This document shows, piece after piece, positions 1-12,789 of a stretch of DNA of 64,000 bases. Made by a program: the position numbers and the translations under genes. The stretch lies in assembly GCA_015680905.1 (NCBI GenBank), contig CM027383.1, positions 88,507,001 through 88,571,000 on the forward strand, in the 5' to 3' direction. The notes under the pieces are model-generated. The model made no database searches. It saw only the letters and a list, made by a program, of their open reading frames with translations, and was not told the DNA's origin. This DNA is from Coptis chinensis. Its lineage: Eukaryota; Streptophyta; Magnoliopsida; Ranunculales; Ranunculaceae. The number at the start of each line of letters is the position of its first letter. Positions within the stretch are counted from its first letter, which is position 1.

Positions 1-78
1 TTGAAATTTTTACTAGAAAACAAATGCATATTATACATATTTATATCCTAGCGGATGTCTTAATTACACGTGTTTCTA

Positions 79-90
79 TGCCCCCCCAAC
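79..90 (-). other. internal polypurine-tract-like motif of E0
   Basis: On the minus strand this reads as a G-run after GAGGACAAAGCATG, then CATAG. The same motif recurs at 15988-16000 and 31559-31570 in the two Athila copies, about 1.57 kb before their LTRs. It resembles the plus-strand priming tract beside the 3' LTR, but its function is unproven. Confidence 0.45.
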
Positions 91-249
91 AAAAAGCATG
101 CTTTGTCCTCAAAGCATTTAAATAAAGAGGGTAGTAAAAATACCATTGAAGCCGCGTGGAATCAGGGAACATCGCAAAAGAAGGTTAGAACGTACTAATG
201 TAGGAAATAAAACTGACTTCAACTCTATCGAGTTCTACCCATTATGGGG

Positions 250-1246
250 TTAAAAGAATGAAATTGCTTGGGGACATAAGCGGACACTAACGAAACTAAA
301 ACTTACCTCCACTCCGGCCGTTATTAGGTCATCTTCGTCATCCTCCACTTCTATAAAGAAGTGAGGTTCCTTCAGCGTCTGCCATGCTATGATAATTTGC
401 CGGGCTTCACGCCATTTATCATCTATGGTTGCTAACCTATTAAGTGCCACTTGTGCGATGGGGTGTAGGGTGCAACCGGTGAGGTTATCCCGCCACCGCC
501 TTTGCCACGCCATCATTGCGGAAAGATCGAATAATACTATTGGTGGGTGGCCCGTCTACCCTAATCCAATCCGTGAAACGTGTACAAAAAAAAGGGAAAG
601 AAACATAGCATAATACGCGAAACTAGAACAGGCATAAGAAGGTACTTATGCCTCATGGTATGGGCTCGTGCTAAACTAGACATCAAAGTTAAGGAAAGTC
701 ATAGAACCGGGCGCCCATTGGCTAAAGCAAGGAAAAGCGCCGCAAGTGGCGTCATTCACTGAAGAAAAACGCCATTCCCCTAAAATGTTTAGCATAATCC
801 AAAACATAACGGTTCCTATGTTCATGGACCCGTGCTACCAAAGGGCAACGTTATAGTCCCCTTTGGTCCTCAATACGAAAATGCACCCCATAAGCCTCCT
901 GCAAAGACTCATAAAGTGTAGACATGCATATTATCGACCCAATAGCACCATGGGTCTTGTATCTCGGCGGCATAGCAAGTCCAAGAACAAATGCTAGCAA
1001 GAACCCGGTAATTTCCATTGGTTCATCGTCAATGTTGATGGAGAACACTTGTTCTCCGTCCGGTCTCTCAAAGAAAATGCGTTATTATAAAAATAAGATG
1101 CAAGTCTTTGGAGAATAAAGTTCAAATTCTTACCATAAGAGGTTCCCACCCAACGATGTGATCACCTCATGAAAACCAAGCACCGTAAGTAGTGCTTTGG
1201 AACAAATCTTGAAAAGATCGTTCGGTATCAATGTTGGAGATGTCAT
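250..1246 (-). pseudogene. ORF-X of E0 (unknown retrotransposon-associated protein)
   Basis: The frame opens with an ATG at 1246 followed by Thr-Ser-Pro and an Ile-Pro-Asn motif. The same start is found at 14845 and 30426 in the two full Athila copies, which supports the strand and start. Readable blocks lie at 1246-1130, 1048-851 and 516-250, with frame breaks between them. The middle block has an acidic segment beginning FSINIDDEP that aligns with the plus-strand reading of the Athila copies. The last block ends in a run of Glu and Asp just before a GTAAGT splice-donor-like sequence near 315. I recognise no domain. Its position after pol is where Athila elements often carry an env-like third ORF, but no signal peptide or membrane segment is evident. 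Confidence 0.45.
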
Positions 1247-1586
1247 CTCAAAATTACGCTTTGGAATAGGCTGCGAAAAGATCCGGATACTCTGGCGAAA
1301 AAACCGAAAATTTCTGGTCCACGGAAGTCGAAGCGAAAGGCCAACTAGAGCGCGGAAGTCGCTCTTTGTAATTTGGAATTCCGATGTAGTAGGTCGGTCG
1401 CTCGGTGTCGATAACATAGGCGGTCAGCTCACGAGGAGGATGCGGCTCTTCAAGGTAAAATTTTGCTCGAATTTTTCAACTCTAAAATGGGCGATACGGT
1501 ATGATTCAAACAAGGGTGGGTGGGTGAAATGGGACTTTAAAAACAATTACTAACACTATGAAAACAATACGAAAGTGAACTAAGAC

Positions 1587-1599
1587 GGCAGCGGCGCCA
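1587..1599 (-). other. primer-binding site of E0
   Basis: TGGCGCCGCTGCC on the minus strand lies two bases inside the LTR end. It matches the start of the tRNA-Asp-type primer-binding site known from Athila and related plant gypsy elements. Confidence 0.75.
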
Positions 1600-1601
1600 T
1601 T

Positions 1602-3010
1602 TGATTAATGAAAAATGAATAATCTACCTACGAAATGAACGATGAATTCAAAACGTAAGTAAACTAAACTAATCTTTTGTTGCTTATTTATCAAAGTTTT
1701 CTACTCTCGATCCTATGAGATAGAGTGGAGTAGGAAGTTCGTTCCACTCTTAGTCCTTCCGTATGCTTGTATTCTAGTCTCAATACTCTACTTAAAGCCA
1801 ATGAGAGCTTTACGAAGGGGCAACTAAACTATGGTGCAACTACCCACAAGATGCAACTAGTCGATTATCAGACAACTATGGGAATGCTACGGTGATTCTA
1901 TGATAAGGAGTTAGAGGGGGATTGATTCCACCTTAACTCAACTTAATCCACTAACGGCGAGTCGTCGTAATCCAATTGAATCGCTCACGCGTAACAAAGG
2001 TTCTTCCTAATCCCTAATTACACATGGCATTTCTACCAATTAATAACTAGCATGTGAACAATTAAACCCATTCTCATGGTGAACTAATTATTTCCGTGGA
2101 ATAGAAATTACGGCGACTCTCGATAAACTAATCAAGCTTTCATCAAGGCTTCTCAACCCCTCTAATGGAGGTTTAGCCTTGAATCATTCATAATCATTTC
2201 CATTTAGATTAAAACTAAACATAATATAAAGCATTGAAATTTACTTAATTAAACAATAATGGAATCTAATTAGTAACTAAGAATTGAATGGTAACAAGAA
2301 TTGAATTTAGATCTAATAAATTGTAAATGACAAAAACGAAATTGATAAAGAACACTACTTTATTGATCTAATCAAATTTAAGAGCAAGATTCAAATGTTT
2401 AATCTAATACAATAATTTAAATGGAACTAAACTTAATTAAAACTCTTAAATAAAACTAGATCTAGAAGCTATTTTAATGGCTACTTTCTATTCTAAGCTA
2501 CCTCTATCTTCTAAGCTACCTCTATCTTCTAACCTAACCATCTACCATTGACTGCCATTAACACTGAGTCAAGCTTTTGTTTTTATACATCCAGATCCAA
2601 AAATCGTGCATGGGCTTGGAGCCATGTTTTGGGCGGAGAATCAGGCCCAAACCCAATCTTCGATCAAAAAGGCCTCTTCAGCTGCAGTTGGCTTCCACAG
2701 ACTTTTCGTCCACTTCTGCTCCTCTGATTGGGTCAAGGCTTGGATCATTGCAATGCTCTTTCCGAGCCGGTCGTTTTGACATAAGGTAGGCCTCAATCCG
2801 AGGTCTGAGTCCAAAGATATGGCATTCGGAAGTTCTCACGACTTTTGCTCCTTTATCTCGCTAAAGTGGCACATTTACCGCATAAATGGACTTTGAAGCC
2901 CGAAATGCATAAAAACACGTAATCGATATTAACTCTTACTTATTATTCACATAATTGGTCTAACAAGATGATTATTAAGGGGGTTAAAACTACAGTTTGG
3001 GCTCCTATCA
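1602..3010 (-). repeat. 5' LTR of E0 (1409 bp)
   Basis: On the minus strand it starts TGATAGGAGCCC and ends TTAATCA, so it has TG...CA ends. It is homologous over its whole length to LTR-A, LTR-B and LTR-C but clearly more diverged, so it is a related subfamily or an older copy. A TATAAAA box lies at 2587-2581 at the equivalent place in the other LTRs. The primer-binding site next to its end at 1602 shows it is the 5' LTR. Confidence 0.85.
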
Positions 3011-3208
3011 TAACCGCTGAGAGAAGGTCAAGGAACCATTGTGAAAGTAAGTAAGAAGAAGCCATCACGAGTGACTCCACACATCACTCCACTATTTGTC
3101 ACCAAGCCAACCGAAGCCGAAAGAATAGAACCAATATTGAAGAATCCTCCAAAGACCGCTTTCCTTCAAACTAGTGAATACCGAAAAAGATGACCGGTCT
3201 GAGGAGAT

Positions 3209-3979
3209 TTGCGATGTATTTCCGAATTTACGATTAATATCCCATTTCTGACTGCCATCAAGCAAGTTCCCTCATATGCCAAGTTCCTGAAAGATCTAGT
3301 TAAGAAGAAGACCAACATTCTGAAAGAAGCTTTTATCGCTGAAAGATGTTCATCGTTACCCTCTGAGAATCTATCGGTTGTGGAAACCGAAAAGATCCCG
3401 AAGTCCAACTGCTACATGCGAATTGGAGATTCTTTGGAGGAACAAGCTTTATTAGATTTGGGTGCCAGTGTGAATCTTCTACCATATTTCGTCTACGAGA
3501 AGTTGGGCTTGAAGGATCTAAAACCGACTGATGTTACTTTACAGTTGGCAGATAGATCAGTGAAGATACCTAGAGGAATCATTGAAGATGTCATAGTCAA
3601 GATCGAAGATTTCTATTATCCGGTTGATTTCATAGTACTCGACACAGAACCTACATCTGGTAGGCAAATACCAATCATTCTAGGTAGACCATTCTTGGCC
3701 ACTGCAAATGCACTCATCAACTGTCGAAACGGTAATATGACATTATCCTTTGGTAATATGAAAGTCGAGACTAATGTTTTCCATATGTTACGGAACCACG
3801 TGAGGGTGTGTAATCGCGGAACGCGAGGTATGCATGATAGAAGCGTTAGCCGCGGATTATCGACTCATTCATTCATATCCTGCTGACAAGTTATTGAAAG
3901 CTCTGACAGACTCAGATTGTGAGGAACTTAGTGTTGAGTCAATCAATGCAATTTTGGATTCATCACCTGTCATGGATGA
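3209..3979 (+). pseudogene. H element aspartic protease region
   Basis: An open frame at 3209-3886 covers the retropepsin region of a gypsy polyprotein. Near residues 82-92 it has the Athila-type active-site block DLGASVNLLP, where D-L-G replaces the usual D-S/T-G. Near residues 156-172 it has ILGRPFLATANALINC, the conserved C-terminal protease block. A shift around 3790-3835 moves the coding sense to another frame, recognisable as MIEALAADYRL and continuing to the insertion point at 3979. Beyond the Athila insertion the same sense continues at 34611 toward RT. The enzyme would process the Gag-Pol polyprotein, but this copy cannot be active because the frame is shifted and interrupted. Confidence 0.8.
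3975..3979. repeat. target-site duplication GATGA, left copy
   Basis: These five bases sit directly before the TG of LTR-A. They are repeated at 19049-19053 after LTR-B and at 34611-34615 after LTR-C. Five bp is the normal gypsy integrase stagger. Confidence 0.85.
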
Positions 3980-5449
3980 TGATAAGAGCCCAAAACTGTA
4001 GTTTTAACCTTTTAACAGTTATACTTTTGGACCAATTATGTGAGTAATAATTAAGAGTTAACACTGATTACGTGTTTTTATGCATTACAGGCTTCAAAGT
4101 CCATTATGTGCAGAAATGTGCCACTTTAGTGAGATAAAGGAGAAAAGGTCGGTTACTAAGGAGTTCCGTGATTAAAGGCCAAGATTCAAGAAGATAAAGC
4201 CTTCCTAAAGCCCGGTCAAAAGCTGAAAAGTTGACACGGGCTGAAACAGCACACAAGTCAGCAGAACTTCCGAAAGCCGTATCTTTGGACTCAGACCTCA
4301 GAATTGGGCCTACCTTATGTCAAAACGACCGGCTCGGAAAGAGCTTTCCAATGGTCTAAGCCTTGACCCAATCAGAGGAGCAGAAGTGGACGAAAAGTCT
4401 ATGAAAGCCAACTGCAGCTGAAAAGGCCTTTTTGGACTGAAAGAATTGGGTTTTGGGCCTGATTCTCTGGCCCAAAACATGGCTCCAAGCCCATGCACGA
4501 TTTTTGGATCTGAAAGTATAAAAACAAAAGTTTAGCTCTTTGTTAATGGTAGCTAGTTAGACCTAAAACATTATAGATAATTCTAGATCTGTTTTCATTA
4601 ATTAAATTAAGCTTTAGTTTCATTTTCAATTCTTGTTTTAGATTAAGTCTTTGAATCATTGTTCTTGATTGATTAGATAAATAAAATAGTTGTTTTCTCA
4701 ATTTCGAATTGTGTTATTTCAATTTATAGATCTGATTTTAATTCTTGTTAATTATCATTCCGTAGTTTAAATAGATTGAACCATTGTTAGTTAATTTAGT
4801 TAAGTTAGAATTTTAATATGATGTGTAGTTATAATGAAATGGGAAATGATGGTTTGATGACTCAAGGCTAAAACCTCCATTAGAGGGGTTGATGAAGCCT
4901 TGATGAAAACTTAGTGGTATAGTGTAGAAACATTGTAGAATCTATTCCAATCTAGAAGGTCGTGATTCGCCATGAGAATGGGTGGACGACCTCACATGCT
5001 AGTTAGTACTTTCGGTAGAAATGCCATGAACACTAGGGATTAGAACTTCGAATTTCTTGTCGTAAGAACGTAAGAATCGAGATACAAGAATCTATGTTAG
5101 GCTATTAAGTTGGATTCGAGGTGGATTCAATTCCCCTCTAATCATTTATCTAGATTCAAAACAATCATATTTCCATAGCATTAGTAGTTTAAAAGTCAAG
5201 TAATCAAATTCAGTAAGTATCGTAGTAATCACCTTCGTAAAGCTCTCATTGACTTAAGACCGACTAATTAGATTAGAAAACAATCCATGCTAGAGCACTA
5301 GGAGTGGAACGAACTTCTTACTCCACTATATCTCGATAGAATTGAGAGTAGGAAACTTTGATAACATAGCATCAAAAATAGTTTAGTTTACTTACGTTTT
5401 GATTTCATCGTTCATTTCGTAGGTAGACTATCAATTTTATGTTTTATCA
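3980..5449 (+). repeat. LTR-A (5' LTR, 1470 bp)
   Basis: It starts TGATAAGAGCCC and ends TTTTATCA, a perfect TGATAA/TTATCA terminal inverted pair. A TATAAAA box at 4517-4523 marks the probable U3 promoter. It is very similar to LTR-C and slightly less so to LTR-B, which differs mostly by single-base indels. Confidence 0.93.
4517..4523 (+). promoter_or_regulatory. TATA box of LTR-A
   Basis: TATAAAA lies 538 bp into the LTR. It is conserved at 18117 (LTR-B), 33681 (LTR-C) and 2587-2581 (E0, minus). Transcription would start a few tens of bases downstream. Confidence 0.6.
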
Positions 5450-5451
5450 AA

Positions 5452-5464
5452 TGGCGCCGCTGCC
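5452..5464 (+). other. primer-binding site, Athila copy 1
   Basis: TGGCGCCGCTGCC starts two bases after the LTR-A end. It agrees at 12 of 13 bases with the tRNA-Asp-type primer-binding site of Athila elements. The site fixes LTR-A as the 5' LTR. Downstream similarity to the tRNA end is lost. Confidence 0.8.
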
Positions 5465-6111
5465 ATCTTAGTTGCACTTTAGCATTATTTTCATAGTAGA
5501 ATTAGTCATTTTAAGGTCCCTTAAACCCCCCCACCCCTTGTTTGATTCATACTGTGGTTATTCGTTTCAGCGTTGAAAAATTTCTGGAAAAATTACACGG
5601 AAGCGATCGCGCTTATAAGAGCGCTACCGCTATAGTCTCGGACATTGAGCGACCACCCTAACTTATCGGACTTCGAGCGACCAGCCCTCTTACTTACAAA
5701 GCCCACCACTTCTTGTTGGACTAAGAGTGCGACAAGCTTCTCTCTCCGCAAGCTACTAAGCAAAATTTTGGATTTCTACAAGTTTGTTTCAACTTCGATT
5801 TTTAAGTTTTTCGTGTTCTAACTTGTTATTTACAATCTGAACACGCCAGAAACAAGACGCTTATTCATAAAAGCGAAGCAAGGGCGGCTTTTCCATTATT
5901 CCTTTCTTCCATACCTCGTGATCTCCGCTTAGAGGTTCATACTAATATATCAAGATTGTTTGGGTTGTTTTTTAGTTTAGACTTAGACTTGCATGAGATT
6001 AAGGTCCGGCCGGAGAAAACACCGAACGTAAATAACCGTCAATAAACAAACATATCGAGTATACCAATCATAACACCTCTAACTACTATTCCACCAACCA
6101 TACCTGACATA
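5465..6111 (+). other. untranslated leader with GAGCGACC repeats
   Basis: No coding frame is visible between the primer-binding site and the gag ATG. A G/C-richer stretch at about 5590-5700 repeats GAGCGACC with short spacers. A similar array recurs after pol at 14630-14760 and in E0 near 1390-1410. The duplicated unit 2 starts inside this leader, at CATGAG near 5992, so the second copy lacks the first part. Confidence 0.6.
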
Positions 6112-7570
6112 ATGGGTGAAGAAAGAGAGACTCCTCTCTCTGACTTCTACAAAGCTTTGAGCGATAGCCCTAAATCTTGCATCGTTCTAGCAGACCCAGT
6201 GGGGGATTTTCGAATCTCCCCAAACATATTTAATTTGTTACCCGTTTTCCATGGTTTAGGCCATGAAAAACCTTACCAACATATGCGTAGGATTGAACAA
6301 GTCCTTACAACATTCCATCATCTTACGGTTGGTGCGGAACAAATTAAACTCGAGGGTATTTCCCTTCACCTTAGCAGATAAAGCGCGTCTTGGTCAACCA
6401 ACTTGCCGCTTAACTCGTGGACTCGTGGGCTAAACTTGTTCAGCTATTTATGGAACATTTTACCCACCCCTAAAGACGGATGAAATGCTTTCCAAGATTC
6501 ATTTCTTCCGACATGCACCCTCATGAATCATTTTCTCGAGGCTTGGAATCGTTCACCGACCGCTTATAGAGTGTCCACACCATAACCTAGCAAAAGACAC
6601 GTTAGTTCGTGCCCTTTTCAAAGGACTTCAACATCACCATAAAGAAGTCCTTGACATAATGAATGGGGGTAGTTTCCTAAGTAAAGGAGCCTCGTGAGGC
6701 TTACAAATTTTAGAAGAACAAACTAAACGCAATAATAACAATTGGGAGTGATGATATCCCCCGCCTCGCTAGTTCGCCTTTCAACAGTTAAGGCCGCCGA
6801 AATGTTTGAGATGAAACCCGATCCGAACTTAAAAATTTAATCGAATCTCTAACTAAAAGGTAGAGGCTATTTCTATTCAACAAAAGCCTATTCCCGCCAT
6901 GAATGTCAACTCCAACCCATGTAATTTCTGTTTGAGTCCCGAGCACCTCGACTCCTATTGTCCTTTTCGCGCTATGAACAACAACAATTAGAGCAAGATA
7001 ATGTTTGCTCCATTAATAACTATCCTATTCCTAATGCCCCATGGAGACAACATCCCAACTTTAGTTGGCGAAACAATCAACAAGTTACAACTCCAGGCTT
7101 TAATAACCAAAATGTTAGGCAAACAAACAATTATAATCAAGCTCAACCTAGGCAAGGACAGGGACAAGGTCAGGGAAATTATAATAATTATAACAACCAA
7201 GCTTAACCACGACAAGGTGTAGCAAGGTCAGAATAATTATAATAGTTATAATACCAATAGAGGTATCGTTCCGGTTAACAATAGTAACTATCAAAACCCA
7301 CCCATAAATAATCAACGTGAGATAGTTCCAGTCGCACCACCTGTGACTACTACACCTACACAACCGGACCGTGATCGACGCCTTTTATACAAAGTTACCC
7401 AACAACTTTTCCAATCAATGACTCAATCAAACCAACAGATATTACAATCCATAAATCGGGCATACAACAGCTTAGCCCAAGAGAGAAATCCCAACCAAAA
7501 GCGTGTTTCGGTGACAAAGCGATACCAAACCCTAAAACAACAAACACAGCCTTTGAGGTAAATGGTAATA
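6112..7570 (+). pseudogene. Athila copy 1 gag (capsid and nucleocapsid)
   Basis: The ATG at 6112 opens an 89-residue frame that reads into the plant retrotransposon gag domain. Recognisable blocks continue in shifted frames to about 6700, including the conserved aromatic and Phe-Phe-Pro region near 6450-6500. A CCHC zinc knuckle (C-x2-C-x4-H-x4-C) lies at 6920-6961. After it comes a Gln/Asn-rich stretch at about 6970-7330 with Gly-Gln repeats. Gag would form the particle and bind the RNA. At least five frame breaks make the copy inactive as read. Unit 2 repeats the region at 21779-23217. Confidence 0.8.
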
Positions 7571-7659
7571 CTAGTGCGGAAACCGACAATAGTAGGTGAC
7601 CTAAATGCCATCACCACTCTCCGGATTACGGAAGAGTGGTTGATAACAAAGTAACTATG

Positions 7660-8740
7660 CCTATAGTTACCCCATCAAGATTCTCCTACACCGGATATCG
7701 AACTAGATACCGAAATAGAAACTGAAGAACCTACCACTGTAGAGGTACCAGTTAAACCACAACCTAAGAAACAGAAAGCCAAGGTTACACATCAAGTCGA
7801 GCCATACACTAAATATAGAGCGAAACCACCATTCCCTCAAAAATTAGCCATGCTAACTAGGGATACAAACTTTGAGGAGATTAGAAACGTTTTCAAGAAT
7901 CTAACGATAAACCTTCCTTTTCTCGAAGCTATTAAAAAGCTACCTAATCACGCTAAGTTTCTTAAAGAGTTATGCACTACTAGGCGTAAGACCAACATAC
8001 CTAAAGACGCCTTTCTAACTGAACAATTCCCAACTTTATCCGAAAATAATGGAATTGTTAAATACAAGGACCCTGGTCGTCCTACTATAAAATGCACCTT
8101 AGGAGATTCCCACACGATGACCGCTTTATTAGACCTGGGGGCGAGTGTTAACTTACTCCCGTATTACTTGTATAAACAAATAGGTCTACATGAAATGCAA
8201 CCTACAAAAATAACGCGTTGCAATTAGCTTAACAATTCAATTAAGTATCCTAAGGGTGTAGTGGAAAACGTGCTTGTTAAGGTTCAGGATTTCTACTATC
8301 CCATCGATTTTGTTATCCTCGATACGAAGTTGCTAATGACTCTGTCGATCATCTTAGGGCCCTTTTTAACAACAACCGCCAACGCGACTTATTAATTGCC
8401 GCGATGGTAAGATGTCCTTATCTTTTGGCCATCTCACGGTTGAGGTAAATGTTTTTAAAATGATGAAACAATTACCGGATTCGCCTCTATAGATGGGGAG
8501 GTTAGCATGATCGAGAGCTTAGCTCAAGATTATTTTAACAACACGTTTCACGAAAACAATATGTACAAATTCCTTTCTTTTGGAAAGTCGATTTTGTAAA
8601 TGACTCCTACTTATAGGAAGTCAACACCATCCTTGAGTCCACACAAGTTGTAGACCCTGCGGTTGCTCCTTATACTATGTATGAAGACTTGCTACCTAAG
8701 TAAGTATTCATTATGCAAAATGAGGACCCCGGCCGAAACA
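7660..8740 (+). pseudogene. Athila copy 1 aspartic protease
   Basis: The best open segment is 7850-8227, with active-site block DLGASVNLLP near residues 98-107 and the NLPFLEAIKKLP block near residues 20-31, both closely matching the H protease at 3209. The usual ILGRPF block is degraded near 8345-8380, and a TAG interrupts the frame at 8225. The spacing to RT (starting near 8745) is normal. The enzyme would cleave the polyprotein. The relation to H shows the two elements are different families within Athila, not copies of one. Confidence 0.8.
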
Positions 8741-8744
8741 TCTA

Positions 8745-10230
8745 TTGATTTTCCTTCCACCCGGTCTTAAACCCCTCCCCCGTGAGTTAAAATATATACA
8801 ACTTGATCCGGATGGTAATCATCCGGTAATTATATCTTCTCTGTTATCTAAGGATGAAGAGACACGTTTAATCCGGGTGATTAGGGAACATCGGTCTGCG
8901 ATTGGTTGGTCCCTAGTCGACATTAAGGGAATTGACCTAATGTTTGCACTCATCGTATCCATTTGGAGGATAACGCGCCAACTTCTCGCTGAACCTCAGC
9001 CAATGCTTGAACCCCGCCATGAAAAGGTGGTTAGGGAAGAAGTCTTACGATTACTCGATCGCGGTATCATATACCCCATCTCGATAGCGAATGGGTAAGC
9101 CCCATTCATGTAGTTCCTAAGAAATCGGAGTTACCATGGTTTGTAACGGAAAGGGTGACTATGTTGTCACCTGAAGGTCCTATGAAATGGAGGATCTCAG
9201 ATTGATTCTGAGACGCTTTAAATGCTATGACACGAAAGGATCACTTTCCTTTACCCTTTATAGATCAAATGCTCGAACGCCTAGCTGGTCATGCTTTTAT
9301 TGTTTTCTCGGATGGCTACTCGTGGCTATTTTCAGATTATTATTGATATTGATGACCAAGAAAAGACTACCTTCACATGTCCCTTTGGAACGTATGCCTA
9401 TAAACGAATGCCTTTTGGCCTCTGTAATGCTCCCCGAACCTTCCAAATGTGTATGCTTCATATATTTAGTGACATGGTAGAGCTTTATGGAAGTTTTCAT
9501 GGATGATTTTTCTATCTATGGAGACTCCTTCTACGATCGTTTGTCTAACCTCGTCCTAAGGTTTTGACAAGGTGTGAAGAAAAGAGCCTCGCTTTTAAAC
9601 CGGGAAAAGTGTCATTTCATGGTGAAAAAGGGCATAGTACTAGGTCACATTGTATCTAGTGATGGCATCGAAGTAGATAAGGCCAAACTAGATAAGATAG
9701 CGACTTTACCTAAACCACGGACCAGTCCGGTGATATTAGAGCCTTTCTAGGCCATGCAGGTTTTATAGGCGATTTATTAAAGACTTCTCGAAAATAGCTA
9801 GGCCTTTAACTAATCTGCTTTTGAAAGATGCAATCTTTGATTTTAATTTTAACCGTAAGCGGGCTTTTGAAACTTTAAAAGTCAGCCCTAACCTCTGCAC
9901 CAATTATACAGACCTCCCGATTGGTCTAAACCTTTCGAACTCATGTGTGATGCTAGTGACTATGCAGTTGGTGCGGTCTTTGGGACAAAAACTAGATAAT
10001 AAGTCCATCGGTCATTTATTATGCTAGTAAAACATTAAACGATACTCAACGAAATTATTCAACTACAGAAAAAGAATTCTTAGCCGTCATTTATGCTTTA
10101 GATAAGTTTCGGCCCCTTATTTGGTTGGTTCTAAAACTTTAGTTTACACGACCATGCAGCCCTTTGGCAAGTACCTTCTTGCAAAGAAGGATGCTAAGCG
10201 AGATTAATCCGATGGATCCTTCTCCCCGCA
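8745..10230 (+). pseudogene. Athila copy 1 reverse transcriptase and RNase H
   Basis: The frame at 8745-9098 holds the RT N-terminal part: the WSLVDIKGI block, then an EEVLRLLDRGIIYPIS block at its end. The palm continues in shifted frames at 9187-9506, with FTCPFGTYAYKRMPFGLCNA and a catalytic FMDD at 9496-9507, followed by FSIYGDS. The RNase H segment is recognisable at about 9930-10180, with a CDASDYAVGAV-like block and a YASKTLN-like block split by frame changes. RT copies the RNA into DNA and RNase H removes the RNA. Both key motifs survive, but the frame is broken many times. Confidence 0.85.
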
Positions 10231-10239
10231 AGAGTTCAC

Positions 10240-11685
10240 ATTAGAAATAAAGGACAAAAAGAGGGTCGAAAACGTGGTTGCCGCCACTTTATCTAGACTC
10301 ACAAACGACGATCGATGATTCGAGTCCATACCGAACTCTTTTCCTTATGAGCATCTGTATGCCATTTTTTCAGCACCATGGTATGCTGACATTGTAAATT
10401 ATCTAGCGGCTGATGTTATGCCTTATAATTGGTCAAGGAATGAACGTAAAAAGTTTTTGGCCAGAGTTAAGTTATACTACTGGGATGAGCCCTACCTTTT
10501 TAAGTATTGTGCGGATTAGATTATTCGTCGTTGTAATCCCCAGTGGGAATACAATGAAGTTCTATCGTTTTGCCATGACAAAGAGTGTGGTGGCCATTTT
10601 AGTGGGATGAAAACAGCCGCTAAAGTTCTTCAATGTGGATTTTATTGGCTTTACCCTTTTAAGGATGCCCAAGTGCATTGCAAGGCGTGTATTCGTTGCC
10701 AACAACTTGGGCGAATCACGAAACGTAATATGATGCCATTAAATCCAATCTTGATAGTATAAATTTTCGACGTCTGGGGCATTGATTTCATGGGTCCTTT
10801 CCCGGTTTCCCATGGTTTCATTTATATTCTAGTTGTCGTGGACTACGTGTCAAAATGGATAGAGGCCCTAGCTTGCCGTAGCAATGACCATAAGACCGTT
10901 GTATTTTTTATTAAAGAATATATTTTCTGTCGGTTTGGCATTCCGAAAGCCATCATTAGTGATGGTGGAACACATTTTGCAAATGTTGTTGTTGCATCCC
11001 TAGTGAAAAAGTATGGAGTTACACACAAAGTAGCAACTCCTTATCATCCACAAACTAGCGGACAAGTAGAAGTTTCTAATAGGGAAATCAAAAAGATTTT
11101 AGAAACAACTGTAAACCCTGATAGGAAAGACTGGTCAAAGCGTCTATCGGATGCCTTATGGGTGTATAGAACTGCTTTCAAAACTCCTATAGGTATGTCT
11201 CCCTTTAGACTTGTATTTGGGAAACCATGTCATTTGCCCGTTGAATTAGAGCACCGTGCTCTGTGGGCTATAAAAAGCCTTAACTTCAATATTGATGAGG
11301 CAGGTGTCAAACGCAAGTTGCAATTGAATGAGCTTGAAGAAATCCGTAGCGATTAAATGCGATCTCGCTGAAGGATTATAAAGCCAACATGAAACGCGTG
11401 TTCATGATAAGCATATCTTGCGCCAAAGAGTTTGTGGTCGGGTCAAAAGGTTTTGCTTTACAACTCCCGCCTACATGTTTTCCCAGGCAAACTAAAAACC
11501 CGTTGGTCTGGCCCTTTTTAGTTACTGAAGTCACCCCTTACGGGGCAATTACCTTGGTAAATCCAAATGACAACAGTACCTTTCAAGTTAATGGTCAACG
11601 GTTAAAACATTTTCATGAACCACGTCCCGATGTAGAGGAAGTCCTTTTACGGGGACCACTGTCTATGAGGACTGAACCTTGACAT
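10240..11685 (+). pseudogene. Athila copy 1 integrase
   Basis: The N-terminal HHCC zinc region is at about 10560-10720. The catalytic core is open at 10790-11356, with the first Asp just before the ORF start, the second Asp in IISDGGTHF and the Glu within the block ending [12 protein letters not shown]. The Athila-typical stretch [17 protein letters not shown] follows. The C-terminal domain continues at 11389-11682 with an RLKHF ending. Integrase joins the DNA copy to the host genome with a 5-bp stagger, matching the GATGA duplication here. This is the best preserved pol region of the element; the unit 2 copy (25.98-27.3 kb) is far more broken. Confidence 0.88.
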
Positions 11686-12594
<909 letters not shown>

Positions 12595-12789
12595 AGAAAA
12601 CATAACTACACCTACAACAAGGAAATCAAATTCACCTTTAAATCTTCTCTAAACAATCATCACCACCAACCCAACTTCAAAAACACCCACCAATTATAGT
12701 TTCCACCACCACCCCCAACGCCGTTTTAGTAGTTTTCTTCAAACTTCGCCTCCCCCACAGGTCTACAAACCATTAGTAGTCTAAGAAAT

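Larger units (their letters stand above)
1..3010 (-). mobile_element. E0: gag-pol-less Athila-type LTR element, partial, minus strand
   Basis: Read on the minus strand, this segment has an LTR (3010-1602), a primer-binding site (1599-1587), a short 5' leader and then directly sequence homologous to the 3' part of the full Athila-type element (14.8-16.08 kb). The gag, protease, RT, RNase H and integrase regions found between these parts in the full element at 3980-19048 are absent. E0 is therefore a non-autonomous deletion derivative or relative. It interrupts the H element, whose sequence starts at 3011. Its second LTR and end lie left of the window, so total length and target-site duplication cannot be read. 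Confidence 0.8.
3011..3979 (+). mobile_element. H element, left fragment (Athila-like gag-pol)
   Basis: This plus-strand Athila-like coding sequence is cut at both ends. The left cut is the E0 LTR at 3010. The right cut is LTR-A at 3980, with target duplication GATGA at 3975-3979. Coding sense resumes after the second GATGA at 19049 and again at 34611. The gag and 5' LTR of H lie left of the window or were lost. Confidence 0.8.
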
